Source: Prosopocoilus inquinatus
Lineage: Eukaryota > Arthropoda > Insecta > Coleoptera > Lucanidae
Assembly (NCBI GenBank): GCA_036172665.1
Contig: CM069870.1
Coordinates: 72,106,212 to 72,170,211, forward strand
DNA length: 64,000 nt
Direction of reading: 5' to 3'
The translations under genes and the position numbers were made by a program. The notes beneath the pieces were generated by a model. It saw nothing but the letters and a program-made list of their open reading frames with translations. It had not been told where the DNA came from and made no database searches. The stretch's first letter is position 1, and the number at the start of each line of letters is the position of its first letter. Of the stretch, positions 34,454 to 47,483 are shown in pieces.

Positions 34454-34571
34454 GATTTCTTCACCTCCTGATAAATTTATCTGCCAAGTAATGTCCTCGG
34501 AAACTTTTATCGATACAATAGTTTCCAAGGATGATACCTGGCAGATAAATTTATCAGGAGGTGAAAAAATC
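34454..34571. repeat. 118-bp near-perfect hairpin
   Basis: GATTTCTTCACCTCCTGATAAATTTATCTGCCA at the left pairs with its inverse at 34539-34571 with one mismatch, and the pairing continues more loosely to a loop at about 34508-34517. The transcript would fold into a long stem. No flanking duplication was seen. It could be a miniature inverted-repeat element. Confidence 0.7.
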
Positions 34572-35883
34572 AAAGCAAGCAAATATTTAGGTACTATCGA
34601 CGCCAATCGTGAATCATGCCCTTGATATTTTCCGTCTCTTCTTAGATTCCCATGCGGCAGACATGCAATTAGCATTATATGTCAATAGCGCTGAAATGAA
34701 AAAAAAATTGCTGACAAAAAGTTCTGCTAATTTAAACAGGCCAGTGAACGAGGTTCAAATTTGGCGCGCTAAAATGTGATACTTTATACATACTATTTTT
34801 TCATCTACTTGAGAACAGATGGTGTTCTGGATTTTCTCATACACAAAGCTCTTAAGAAATTTTTTCCTTCGCGAAAATTGCCAGGACTCGTGATGAACTT
34901 GTTGCAAGTTCTCCGAGTATTATTATTAAGGGGGAATCGCCGTCTTCCGCAGGAAGAAAACAATTTCAGAAACGATCTTTTGAATAACTCGGAGACGCGA
35001 TACTTTGTCGTCGTTCTAAATTGCACCCTCCGGACGCGACAGAAATATAAATTAGATTACAAGGGATGAAGCAAGCAAGCAACGTATGCAGATGATGTTG
35101 CTCGCGTTATTATTTATTTAGGTGGAATTAATTTTAGTTTTAGTTTGTGCACACGCACACGAAATTAATTTGGTCCAGTCCCGAACACGATTTTGATCCA
35201 GGTTTTGCCGTCATCACGTGCTCCCGCCAAAGATGATATAATGAATGAACGTACCACAAACTTTCAGAAATTGCGCAATCCATCAATCACTGTTGGGGGG
35301 GTTACTCTTAAAGTGCACTTGAAGTTAACGGGAAAGCACAACTATCAATTAATAGGATCTTGCGCTAACATTTATTGTATCGGCTTAAAAACGAGCGAAT
35401 TAAAATTCGAATTTTATCGCCGTCAGTAAAATAAATATGCTTTCGAACGCTTTTATTAATTTTTATCGTCGAGTTTATTTCACGTCTCTATTTGTTTTCG
35501 ATCGTTAATTCGGATTGCTTTTTGCGCGTTTTTTTCTTCTAAATACGCGGGCATGTTTGCATTAATGCTAGAAAAACGTACAGTTTTTTTTTTTTTAATT
35601 ATTGTAAGCAGGTTTGCAATTTCCTCGTGCCTCAGATTACAAATGTTACCATGGTGAGCATGCCTAGAGACGGCGGCTTCAAGGCAGGCTATTCATTTTA
35701 GGTATCTAACGTTAACGTGCAATTTACGTTCAACCTCTGGAAAAGGGTAACACAGACGACCGATGTCTCCGCGCAGCATTGAGACACGTTATTACGAAAA
35801 GATCGGCAATTACTAACGGATTCGGTACAAAACATCGCGAGGAATTGGCTTTATCACCATCGGCCTTGGACGATTTCGATTGA
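34572..35883. other. Non-coding stretch, no gene recognised
   Basis: Frames at 34776-35069 and 35193-35429 have no recognisable domain. Poly-T and poly-A tracts near 35585. Nothing else seen. Confidence 0.5.
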
Positions 35884-37364
35884 ACATCAAAGGAAGAAGA
35901 GAAAGTCCTAGAAAATGAGGGCTTACTACAGATTCTGAACCTCGATGAATGTACTATTAAAATCATCGATAAATTTAAAAATAATGTAATCAATGTAACT
36001 ATTACTTTTGGTATCACGTGTCATTTTTTTCCCGCTAACTGGAAAATTTCTTGTGTGCTACCAACTCCAAAAGTAAATCATCCAGCCAGTCTGAAAGACT
36101 TAAGACCGATAAGTATATTACCAACAATGTCGAAGATACTTGAAAAGATAATGGACAAACAAATTCGCGAATATTTAAATATGTATGACTTATTTCCAAA
36201 AAATCAATCTGGATTCAGGCATGGGCACAGTTGCTCTACAGCACTTCTTCACATAATAGATGATATACTTACTGCTGCTGATTCATCTAAAATATCTGTT
36301 TTAATATTACTTGATTTCTCAAAGGCGTTTGACACCATCAACCATGATGTCCTTTTCGCTGTTCTCATTTACATAGGATTTGCATCATCTGCGGTGGAAT
36401 TAATTAAAAGTTACTTAGCAAATCGCTTTCAGTTTGTCAAACTACAGAGTAGCCAATCTCAATTACGTCAATTACAGTTTGGTGTACCACAGGGATCGAT
36501 AATCGGTCCATTATTATTTGCACTGTATATATCTAATTTCAGCTCATCATTAACTCATTGCAAACTGCACAATTATGCTGATGACACGCAACTGTACCTT
36601 TCTTTCAGTATTGATGGTGTTAAAAATGCTTGTAATATACTCAATGAAGACTTAAATGCTCTTATCAATGTTGCTGAAAAACATTCATTAAAATAAATCC
36701 AGAGAAGTCTGCAGTAATGCTGTTTGACAGGTCTAAAAACAGAAGTGAAATTGCTCAAAATTTAAAAGTGCACATAAATAATACAAGTCTTCCTCTGGTT
36801 GACAGCAAATATAACCTTGGCCTTTATTTGGATTATAATCTTAGATTTAAGGAACATGTTAACTTTTGTATTCGTAAATCTTATGGAATGCTAAAACTGT
36901 TATACGGTTGCAGATCCTTTTTGAATTTAAAAGTTAAAATTTTACTGTCAGATACATTAGTTTTATCACAGTTTAATTTCGCCGATCTAGTCTTTCATCA
37001 CTGCTTGGATTCTGTTTCTTCTCGTAGAATTCAATTAATACAAAATTGTTGTATTAGGTTGATTTATGGCATAAGAAAAGGACAGCATGTATCACACAAA
37101 TTGCAAGATCTTAAGTGGTTGAATATGGCGAATCGGCGCACACTGCATTGTCTCACCTTGTATCACAAAATTATAACTACAAAAACGCCACAATATTTAT
37201 ATAATAAAATAACATTTCGGACCGATGTTCACAATGTGCATGTCCGATTTAGAAATCTTCTTACACCACCAGTTCATAAAACGCCATCCACGTTTAAATT
37301 TCATATTCGTAAGCGACTTCTACAAGAACAAACAAAAAGTCTTCACCAAGGTGGTAGTAGATAA
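35884..37364 (+). pseudogene. LINE reverse transcriptase fragment, one frameshift
   Basis: Would copy the LINE RNA into DNA at a nicked target. The frame opens after a TGA at about 35883 and shows, in order: FFPANWKISCVLPTPKVNHP, LKDLRPISILPTMSKILEKI, QSGFRHGHSCSTALLH, LLDFSKAFDTINHD (motif A Asp), FGVPQGSIIGPLLFALYIS, NYADDTQLYL (catalytic Asp pair). The frame ends with TAA at 36694-36696. Adding one base to the A-run just before restores the family pattern, and the next frame continues from the following codons with PEKSAVMLFDRS and a typical LINE C-terminal region ending at 37364. So there is a single one-base deletion near 36693. The core catalytic residues remain. Confidence 0.88.
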
Positions 37365-37632
37365 TACATTGATATGTACACGCTTATTATTCATGTTTAT
37401 AGGTAAATTGCTTAACCCAATATTATCTTTATCTATTGTTTCACCCAATTTACAGCGCATACTATTAGATTTGTTTTAGCCAAGGTCGTGTGGAAGATCA
37501 GTATCTCTATTTATAGAGTGTTTCTGAACACCACCTTGAGTTATTTCGCTCTTGTGTTATTAATTTTTTTCTAATGTCTAATATATGTAATATGTACAGG
37601 AACGAAATAAAAAGATATTATTATTATTAAAA
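35884..37632 (+). mobile_element. 5'-truncated LINE of a second (CR1-like) family
   Basis: A reverse-transcriptase-bearing fragment on the plus strand with about 265 bp of 3' untranslated sequence ending GGAACGAAATAAAAAGAT and a short ATT microsatellite at about 37618-37630. That is the normal 3' end of this kind of LINE. It lacks the endonuclease, so it is 5'-truncated, as is usual after incomplete target-primed reverse transcription. Its protein is clearly distinct from the LINEs at 21.7 and 51.3 kb. Confidence 0.85.
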
Positions 37633-38909
37633 CTTCATTAAAAGTAAGTGTAACAAAAGTTGAAAAAAATAGTCTTCCGATGTAGCTTTAGTTACTGATT
37701 CAAAGATGTGTTTAAAGCACCATCTAAGCATTTTTGCAGCTTCAAAATTATTATCAGCGACGAAGAAGTAGTGGAACGTCTCGAATTAATCCAGAAAGTC
37801 ATTTCTGAAATAGTCTTCTTCTTGCGGAAGAAGGCGCAGGTTCCTCGACTTTCTCAGCGGGCCCCGTGCGAAAGAAAAACCCCCAAGCCCGTGCATGTTT
37901 AATGTCGATCTCGGTCGTGCTGCGCCCGCACGATCCGGCGGAATTTAAAATTCGCAGGAATTATGGCGTGCGATTAACGGTAGTATTTACAGCGTTTAAT
38001 TTTTTTTTTATTTAATGAAACGCCGAGCAGTTCGGAATTTATTCGAGTTAATTATTCAAATGGGCCGGCAACGTGGCGCACATTATTCATTCATACTCTA
38101 TCTTCTTTTTAACATCGCGTTTATAAAGCGCAAGGATACATCACATCAGAGAGCGCCACCGAGTGTTTTCGTCAATCAATCAATCAAGTATTTGCAATTA
38201 TTTTTGGGCGAAATTTAAATTTCTTTTAAGGAATTTTATCTACTGGGGGTTCAGTTTATTACGCTCCTGGAAGTCGAATGTAATTTCACTCGCCGGCGAA
38301 ATTCCTTCCGGCCACTGCCACTGCGGTCTTCTGCTAGAATAAACAGTCGGAACATTTGAGATTATCTGTTAATTACGTGCGGTTCAATGATCTGCGTTTG
38401 CGGCCGACCGATTCGATGCTGCGCATCCGTCTTCATTCGACCCGAACGGTGTTACGTAACGCGGCTTTGCGGAGACGATCTTATTTCAGAGCTGAGGTGA
38501 AAGAGGCCAGGGGTTGTTAATTAGTTGATTATCATAGCTTTCTGACCGGCCCGGCGGCGGCGTTGACAATCTGTTGCGTTTCTTGCATGTACCTAAATCG
38601 CTCGCTTGTTTGCCCAATTAATTGTGCAGCGTTGCCTAATCTGCTGCTGATTGCGCTCCGCGTCTGTGTAATCAGCGAATAAAGTGGATCATAAACTGAT
38701 TAACTGAGAGGATGTTGAGCAAATGCCTCGCAGTAAATTATATTGTGCAATATTAAACTCGTACACAAAGTTACTTACTTAACTTACAGATCTGTTCAGA
38801 GACATTCAGTAAATTAAAATTAAAAAAAAGAGAATACAGTGACTAGCAAATACTTTATGATGAATGGTTCGTTTCGCGATTATACGTCTTTGTCATTTTA
38901 CGAAATATA
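37633..38909. other. Non-coding stretch, no gene recognised
   Basis: GC-rich patches around 37850-37950 and 38270-38700 with no supported frame. Confidence 0.5.
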
Positions 38910-39466
38910 CTGGGTGTACGGAGGAGATTGAAAGGGCAGCTGTAGGACATCAAAATGAAGCTTCTTTTTTGATTCGCTTTTGATCAAAACCTAATAATAA
39001 GAAAGTTACAGCAGTTTTGACTTTCTTAATTCCTTCTTTAATTTACAAAATGCAACTTTATTATCAAATAAACTCTAAATGTAGCCATACCATACCATTT
39101 ATAAAATGTCTACGTTTATCTGTTTCCTAGTTTTGTTTTTAATTAGTAGACGGTGCACAACCAGATGAAAACCCGTTTTTGGGCATTAAAAGAAAAAATG
39201 AAATAGCCGTTACTTTAACGTGACTACATTTTTTAAAATTGTTGTTTATTGTAAAGCAGTGTTCAATTAACTCATAAATGCCTCATTTTTTAATTTAAAA
39301 CGTAAAATATTACTACAGGGAGTAACTTTTGTTAACTAATTTCACTTTAAATTCTTGTAACTTTTTAGTTAATGCTTTTTTACCAAAAATTTATTAAGAA
39401 AAAATCTTTAATTTGATCTGCCCTAGCTACCCTTTTAATCTCCTCCGTAGGGTATGAGACACCCAG
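38910..39466. mobile_element. Non-autonomous TIR element (MITE), copy 1, 557 bp
   Basis: The left end CTGGGTGT at 38910 and right end ACACCCAG at 39466 are inverted, and both are bordered by TATA or TA. Subterminal blocks are also inverted: ACGGAGGAGATT-AAAGGG-AGCT on the left against AGCT-CCCTTTTAATCTCCTCCGT on the right, with a short extra piece (AGGGTATGAG) near the right end. No coding capacity. A shorter relative is at 55805-55974. TA targets suggest Tc1/mariner mobilisation (inference). Confidence 0.75.
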
Positions 39467-41640
39467 TATAATTTGTTTCGGTTAATATTTTTGAATTTTG
39501 GACGGTCGTCTAGAATGCTACCTTTTTGAAGATTTCACTCGTTTCATCTTTACCTCCATTATAATACTTATAATGTTAACAATCAATTGTTGTTGTTCTC
39601 GTTTTTGTGTTGTGAAACGCCATCTCTTGATTACCAAGGGGAGATTCTTTCTTTCATTTTTTTGGACTTTACTATTATTCTTTAAAATTTTTGAACTATT
39701 TTTACAAAATTATTAGGCTCGACGGTATGTATACATAGATAGATAATGTTTCTGAAGACAATCGACGAATAAAAACGGGACGGTGAATTCCCTTCGCGCT
39801 TAGAGATAAAGAGATTCTATTAGAAAACACCGGATGTTCCATTAAGTAAAAGCGCAACATTCTAAACGACGAACAATCAAAGAATGTTGCCGCAAACACG
39901 ATCAACCTCATCTGGCACTCGCTGCCGGAGCAGAAAACGAAAGCGAGAAGAAAATATAATAAGGCGAGTCGCCGGTAAATTATTAATTAAGAAGTTCCGC
40001 CAACAAAACGAATTAATTAAACGCGACTAATTTAAAACTCGTTCCAGTTTCCAAAGGACGAGGCGACCTGCATGTTGGAATTCTCGTTGTGCGAAGAAGA
40101 GACGCGGCAAGTAGACAAAAGTAAATAGTATTATACATGAGACAAAATCTAACTTAAACGGTATGTAACATAATAAGAAGAACTTAGTGGTAATTGTATT
40201 GTAAATTATACATACAGAAACATTATAAATCTTCACAAAATATGAAGAGGTAGTCTCATTAAATCTTGTTTATTTTCTCCGTTAGTCGATTGAGTTTTAA
40301 TCCGGAAAGTAGATTTTAAAGTCTGCAGACAGCGAAACAAGAAATGAATTGGTCGCGGAGAAACGGTCTTTGTAAAGGCCAACGTCCTATTATTGGTCTG
40401 GTCTAGGTGGAAACATTGTTTAAAAAAAAAACCTTGACTGTTTGCGTTTTTAAACACGCAGAAGCTTGAAGTTTGAAAAGCCATTGCAACTATGTACGTG
40501 TGTTAAGCGTTTCCGCACGTGAGTGTGCATTGATTTCAAGTTTAACTGACTTTTCTTTCAACTTTTTAAATCGTCGGTTAGCTGCGTGAGTTTGGGTCAG
40601 TCGCCGAACGACAACCAATTTATATGTAGGAGGTAATTACAGAAGATAATCGTTAAATACGTTTGCAAATATTTGAAGTAATAAAACGTTTTTGTTTTCT
40701 AAACTTCGTTAAAACACAGACGACGGAAAAGTACATCATTTTCCTCGAGTTTCAGGTCTGTGGACAAACCTGTACGACGAAACACGATAACGAAGTAGCC
40801 GGATCACCTATTTCGTTTCAAACGACAAAGAAATAACGAGCACTTTTGTTCACATTTTCTTTGTACTCTTTTACATGTAGAAGTCACGTTAAAGGTAAAT
40901 AAATTCTTATATTATGAGATAGTAAGAATGTTGAATGCACGGTGCAGCTGCGCGTTTATGCATTGATAAACGATGGAAAGAAAATAAAACAAGATATTAG
41001 GTGCAACTGAAAAACACGTCTTGTTCTCTTAACAGAATTAACTTTATTGCCCAGATTATTGATAAGTAGCTACAACTGACAACAACTATTTATACAAGTG
41101 TTAGATATATTTTTATTAAGTAAAAAAAAATATAAAGGATCTATAATTTAAGAAATTACAGTTTCGCCTAAAATCCATCGAATATAAGCCCAGACGGTTG
41201 GAATGCGAGATGGCACTTGAGAAACGTAAATAATAAACAAAATCGGTCGGGGCGACATAGCTTCGTCCAAGGGCCGGGGCAGTGGTTGGTATGCTGTTAA
41301 ACGATGCACACGCTAATAAGTATTTGAGGTATTAATAATTCATAATACATAAAACGTGCGGAATAATTATTATTACACATTATTGGCCAATCTCGCTGCT
41401 CGCGGCTCGGGGTATGCGATGTTTGCGTACGATTATAGTCGGCGTGTATTATATACAGGGTCCATACATACAGGGTGTGTTTAGGAAATATTGTGCACCA
41501 CACCGGAGAGATGCAGTACGCTTTAGAGATAAGTTGTATATTATAGCAAATTGCATGATATGTAGAGAATTAGCTTGATCTACTTCTTGCTTGGTATGAA
41601 TGAGCGATTCCCCTGGGTTTAGGTTCGGCAAGGCGTGGCA
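39467..41640. other. Non-coding stretch, no gene recognised
   Basis: AT-rich with no supported frame. A local duplication, ACAGGGT-CCATACATACAGGGTG, lies at about 41457-41480. Confidence 0.5.
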
Positions 41641-42360
41641 GGCGCTACATCACTTGACCGCTGACTAGTTGGACTATGTTGGCGGGGGTGGTTGCGGGAT
41701 GTCTGGGACGTCGGGGACGTTGGGGACATCATTGCATGAGTAGCCATCCCCGAAGGGGGATCGTACTAACAGGGTTTAAAAACGCAGCCGAGAGTGAACG
41801 ACGTACTGTTCACGGTCCAAGGTGATCCCAAGGGGACCCGATGTAGCGGGCGGCCCTGAGGAATTGTCACCAGCCTTACGTGCCAGGTGGAGGCCGATGG
41901 TGAGATGCCACACCACCTGGTGGAAGAGTAGATTGGTGGTAGAGAATCTACGGGTCGGATAGTACCAAGACGTGGGGTAGAGCGTGTTTGCATGTACCTA
42001 AGTGAGGCTATCTGCGGTGTATGTAGTGTGTGCTTGCGGAAATAATATTTTAGAGAATTGGAACATATGAGAGAGCAACAGAAATGAGTTTGGAAAGGCC
42101 CAAGGTTGGTGCCATTAAGAGATATGGTAGAGGCACGAGTGTGAGCTATAAATAGACCTTAAGGGTCGGTGGAGCAAGTGCAGGCCGTTGTGGCCTTGGG
42201 GACCGGGGGTCCCCGGTGAGTAAATAACTGTTGACTCTTGACATATGATTGTAAACACATGTTATTTTTGCATGAACGCAATGTGTCATTGGGCGATGAC
42301 GGTGGCGGAAGGTTCCCAGTAGCCGAAGGAAAGGGTGAGCGTTTGATTAATTATATTTAA
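41641..42360 (+). repeat. GC-rich block with TATA box, possible LTR
   Basis: Much more GC-rich than its flanks, with GGGACGTCGGGGACGTTGGGG near 41705. TATAAATAGACC begins at 42148, about 30 bp before GGTCGGTGGAGC. GTAAATAACTGTTGACTCTTG lies near 42220. The base composition and TATA-anchored layout fit a retroelement LTR or other inserted DNA. No repeat partner or end duplication was identified in the window. The 75-codon frame at 41766-41993 is unsupported. Confidence 0.3.
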
Positions 42361-43433
42361 GTATACGCATTAATATGTTTTTATAATAATGAAAAGAAAA
42401 TGTTTTGATAATTTTGCGGCCGGTCTTACACAAGGATTAAATTTATTTGTCAATTAGAATATGGCAAGACTAATATCTTGTCCAGAGAGAAGTATCACAT
42501 ATAAACATCCAATAAATTTATCCTTTGAATAGATACTTTGCTTTTTAATTCGGAGGAGTACTTTGAAATTTGGACGCTAAAAACGAGCTTTATCAATGGT
42601 CATTTCTGGCCAGCTACCATCCCTCCTGCTCTATTTAAATTGTTTTTCCGATTTTTATTGACGTGGTGTTTTTTTTTCCTTTTGTCTGCTTCTCGATCTT
42701 TTAATTTTCGTATTTTCAAACGCATTTTTGTTCGTTTCAGTTCCCTTTATCCCTTTTATCTAATTATCTTTTGTACGTAAGAAAAAAGCGCCGTCTATGT
42801 TTGACTGTTAACACGTATGTTATTCTTTTGTTACTTGCTAGCTAATAACTTTAATTTTCTATTCATTGATAAGAAAAAAAAAACATTATAAATGAGTGTG
42901 TGTAAACTTTTATTTATTGTGTGTCAAATTATAGGTCTGCGTCGGTGCAAGTTCAAAATTACGGGTCCTTAGGCAAAGAGATTTAGCTGCCGGTATACAT
43001 TGTACATACCACAATAGTGCAAAGTATTTCAGAAAATGACGGTTTAAATTAAGGACCAAATGGTACCTTGTAATCTCATTCAGCTATTCATAACACCTGC
43101 TCTGCTAACTGACAAATATCTTTGTGTGTAAGTTTGAGTGATGGCGATTTCTCGAATTTTTATAAACATGATTACACCTTTCGCTGTTGCCTTCGCACGA
43201 ATTGTTATGTTAAGGAGTTATTTCAATAAGAAAATGTAACGTAAATGTAAAATTTAAAACGAAATGGAAAAGGATCGTTTAATATGCACTTTATTGAACA
43301 CAACTAAACGCATCGCTGAACACCTGTATACAAAGAATCGAAAAGAAAAACTTGAAAACACGAGAATAACTGGAAAAACGTTGCGAAAATTCTCTGTTGC
43401 GATATATTTCATTGAGGAGCGAGTGTTCTCTTA
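42361..43433. other. Non-coding stretch, no gene recognised
   Basis: AT-rich, oligo-A tracts, no supported frame. Confidence 0.5.
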
Positions 43434-44246
43434 AGAAAAGTAACCGATGAGAAGTTAGCAATAAAATTCCAGCAATCAAATTATAAAATTTCAAAACGCT
43501 GCCACCGCTAAAATAACGATCACAGATCAATAATATTTAATCTATTACAAAGAGTATAATGTGTAGACTCCCCTCATATGAAGAAACTGAAAAAATATTT
43601 GATATTAAGTTAACTATGACTATTTAAACCAGCATAAGTCATTATTCATATATCGCACCAAAACAATTGCTTTCACTGAAAATTTTCACACAGTCATAAA
43701 GTAAACATACATATCTATTCAATAATGCCTTCAGAAAGTTATAGCCGGTTAATTTGAAGTAATTAGAAATTAATTAAAAGTGACGCTTTTAATTAATTTC
43801 TAATTACTTCAAACCAACCGGCTAAAACTCAGAGGGTGGTTTAAACGATAGATTTCGATCCGTGCTTTAATATTCTGCAAACAGAATTTTTATGCAAGTT
43901 CTCTGAGAAAAGTTATGAACATTTGAAATTGGTACTGTTTCATTTCTGAAGGCATTATTAAATAGATATGTATGTTTACTTTATGACTACGTGAAAATTT
44001 TCAGTGAAAGCAATTGTTTTAGTGCGATATATGAATAATGACTTATGCTGGTTTAAATAGTCATAGTTAACTTAATATCAAATAATTTTTCAGTTTCTTC
44101 ATATGAGGGGAATCTACACATTATACTCTTTGTAATAGATTAAATATTATTGATCTGTAATCATTATTTTAGCGGTGGCAGCGTTTTGAAATTTTATAAT
44201 TTTATTGCTGGAATTTTATTGCTAACTTCTCATCGGTAGAAAAGTA
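43434..44246. mobile_element. Long-TIR non-autonomous element with 9-bp target duplication
   Basis: AGAAAAGTA occurs at 43434-43442 and 44238-44246 in direct orientation. The element (43443-44237, 795 bp) has arms of 295 bp (43443-43737 and 43943-44237) that are inverse copies with few differences, beginning ACCGATGAGAAGTTAGC. The 205-bp interior contains another 81-bp palindrome (43743-43823, starting AGCCGGTT and ending AACCGGCT). No protein is encoded. A 9-bp duplication with long TIRs fits MULE-type mobilisation. Its ends differ from those of the foldback element at 10030, so it is a separate family. Confidence 0.88.
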
Positions 44247-47200
44247 AACCGTGGAGGATTTTATTCGGCTCACTCAGAATTCTTTGCGCTCTACCAGGGC
44301 ATGCAAAGGAAATTCCAAAGAAAAAGAATCTAGACAATAAATAAGATTGTGCTTGTAGAATCTTAATTATAATTAGGCAGGAAGGCGATGATCAATAAAA
44401 CATTAAATATACCGGGTATAATCAAATTAGTTTCACATATTAATACTGCAAGTTCCTCGTCATGTAAGAAAATTAATGCCGCAATTATCAATGGTCTAAC
44501 TCAAAAATAAAGAAATGACCTACTAAAGGAGCGTTGGTACATTTGTTTGAGAACTTCTGATCGATCGTGCGTAAAGACATCATAAAATAAAACTCCAGCA
44601 AAAGTCAAGGTCAAGTGCTTGATCGCATTTTTAAAAGCTGTGATGTTTTGTGTAAACACAATATCAAATTCATAGTGTCCCGGTGGTTGCCCACGTTTGC
44701 AATTTGATTAAAGAAGATCATTTTAAATCTACTCTGACTGATTATATGGAATTAAATTTGTTTTATTAGATAATCGACAATAATTAGATCTTAGTGTGAA
44801 TCACATAAACATAAACTTTATTCTTTATTGAATAACTAAAGAATCTTCAATAACGACAAGACTAAATAAATAAATAAATACGTAAAATGAACAACCATTC
44901 GACAATAATTGAAGTAAAAGATAAGTTCTTTGTCAGATACTCCTCGATGTCAATTATTTATACAGTGTAAGCAAAACAAAATAATCAAATCATAAATGAA
45001 GGGACGATGAATACCGACGTAACTTTTACTTATTGTTACACTTTTGTCAGCAGATAATTAACTTAATTAATCCAGTAAGTAATGAAACACACGTGATGGA
45101 TGTTTATTTTCTTTTTGGATGGAATTGCTGAGCGAAGATTTTATTGACCCAGTGCCCTTCATTTCGATGACGCTTTATTGCTTTATGTTTTATTTATAAT
45201 GTAATGTTTTGTTTAAGAAAATCCACACACGATCGGACAGAGGTTCTCAAACAAAAAGACTCCGGGCTCTTGTGGGGCTTTAATTTCTTACATTTTTCAC
45301 CAAAAAAATTAAGATATGCAGAATTCGTTTTCTTAAGTGATGAAGAACTTACAGTTTTAATATGTGAAACTTATTTGATGACAGCCTGTATAGTTAGGAT
45401 TCGTCGAAACTGCGTCATTTCTTTCAGATTCGTTTTAAACCCTAAAGTGACAGGAAGGGATTTGAAACTAATATCAATTATCTGCATCACGGCGCGCGCG
45501 CACACACACACACACACACTCATCGGTAATTATTCATTGCAAACGTAAAACTCATTCGATGATGTAATCTCTTCGCCAACAGTAATTTATCGCTAACACC
45601 TGCATAGAGTCGTTAATTATCCATCGCCGTTCCCGGATGTCGTTCACATCAGATTCGATTTTTGCCTTCCCCGGTTCAATTCACGCTCACATCATCGTAT
45701 TCCAGAACGGCCTTTACTACTTGCTGGAAGTGGTAATCTGCGGGCGTACACACGTGTTTGTTTTAGTTTTGATTACTTACCAAGTTTACTGCAACTAATT
45801 AGAGTTCGCATATAATATTTTAGATAAAGAGATTACGTGTCATGTGCACACGTTTACTCGCTGAATTGCACATACCTACATACCTATACAATGCAATTAT
45901 TTTGAAATGCAACATAGGAATATGTCGGGACGTTTATACCTCTCGATTCTCTATTTATTATTTCTTTCATTATGTACTTTTGCATTAGTTTTACATCTTC
46001 ACAGAAACATTATGATTTTTTATTCTTTAACATGCCGAATTTTATTTCCAATTTTCAGTTTTAATCCTACACACATATTCCTATGTTGCAATTTAAAATA
46101 ATTGCATGGTAAGTATTCCACGAACACTTTTACTGTGTGCAGTTATTATTACACGGTAATTTCTGAATTACAAAGTAACCCGGTCTCTTTCTTCCGTGCG
46201 GTGTTATCTCGCTCGGGTCAGGACCATTTTCTGCTTTAATGGGTCGTCATTATGAAACGATGTGGAATGCACGCGCATTAGAATTTAAATATTTTTTTCT
46301 AATCTTAAGTGGAGCCAGTCAACTTGCCCAGATTAAATTAATTGCTCAATTAAAAAAGAAATTAGATCGTAGATGTGTACACGGCGTTGGACAAAGGTCA
46401 TGAGACGCAAGTGTTTTTTCAAGAAGAAACTTTCCTTAAGAATGTCTTACTTTCAGACGCCAAGACTGTTCTGGTGAATGGGAAATTCATTGCGAGCGAT
46501 AGAGTTTCTATCCATCTGTATAATGTTTAATTTTATTTAATCGTTTGATTGACAGGGAGACTACTACATGTCAATTTTTATCTCTTATATAATAAGTAAA
46601 TAATACGTCCGTATAAATTTATTTTCGCGCATAACTGTTGCTTCAATCGGCAAAATAAAATGTTATAGACATCTGTTTGTAATAATAAATAATGCATTAA
46701 TCGAATTGCTAATTAAACTTACGGAAAATCTCTTAATGTGAAACGGGAAAATGCGATTTCATCAGGAAGACAAGAAAGTTCGCTTTCTTTTCATTTCACT
46801 ACTTTTTCTTCAGCAAACTTCTTTTTTTATTTCTCCGGTGTACGGATGTTATGCAATTTGTAATCTGTGGTAATAGATATCGCTACTTGCAGATTGTTAT
46901 ACAGGGTTATGCAGTGTGGGCAGTCACTGGACACATTAGTGTGACATGGTTCAATAACTTACTTCATCGTGACATGAATCCAATGCCGCTTTCTTTTCAG
47001 AGCTTGAGCTGCTCGGAAGAGTTCAGGGTTTATATTTTGCATTGTTCTTCTCAGGAGAGGCGTCGTGCTCCTGAGGTTCCGAGTATTTGTAATGATCCGT
47101 TTCCCCGTTCCCTTCGAGCACCATCTATTTCGTTCGAGCGTGACGCCCTTTGTGTCAAATTGAGGTTAGATTTAACAAAAAGATGTGGAAAATTCAGTAT

Positions 47201-47483
47201 AGTTATTGCTTATGGATGGGGGGACAAAAAACACTTACAAACTAATTATAAATTTAAAATAATTTCCATTTAATTTAAAGTGACAGTGTGACAGTCGTTA
47301 CAAACGCAGCGATGTATTTTTTGAGGTTATCTTGTCATATTTATTGCCCAAGTTCTGGCCCAAGTTAAAAATTTTAAGTTCTTTTCAGGATCGTTTCCTA
47401 ACAGCTCCGTTTGTCAAGCCCCAAGGGCGTCACGTTCTTGAAAAGAAAGCAGCTCAAGTAAAAGTTGCAGAACACAAAAAAAG
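44247..47483. other. Non-coding stretch, no gene recognised
   Basis: About 3.2 kb. It includes a (CA)n run at 45501-45519 preceded by a GC run, and two longer frames (45204-45548 and 46851-47273) that show no domain and have the composition of non-coding DNA. Nothing supports a gene. Confidence 0.5.

Noticed and set aside
34445..34675. 76-codon minus-strand ORF with internally repeated residues
   Set aside because: The repetition comes from the 118-bp hairpin it crosses.
35730..36017. 95-codon minus-strand ORF
   Set aside because: It overlaps plus-strand LINE coding sequence and has no motif of its own.
46851..47273. 140-codon ORF on the plus strand
   Set aside because: No domain, mixed composition like the surrounding non-coding DNA, and no splice or promoter evidence.
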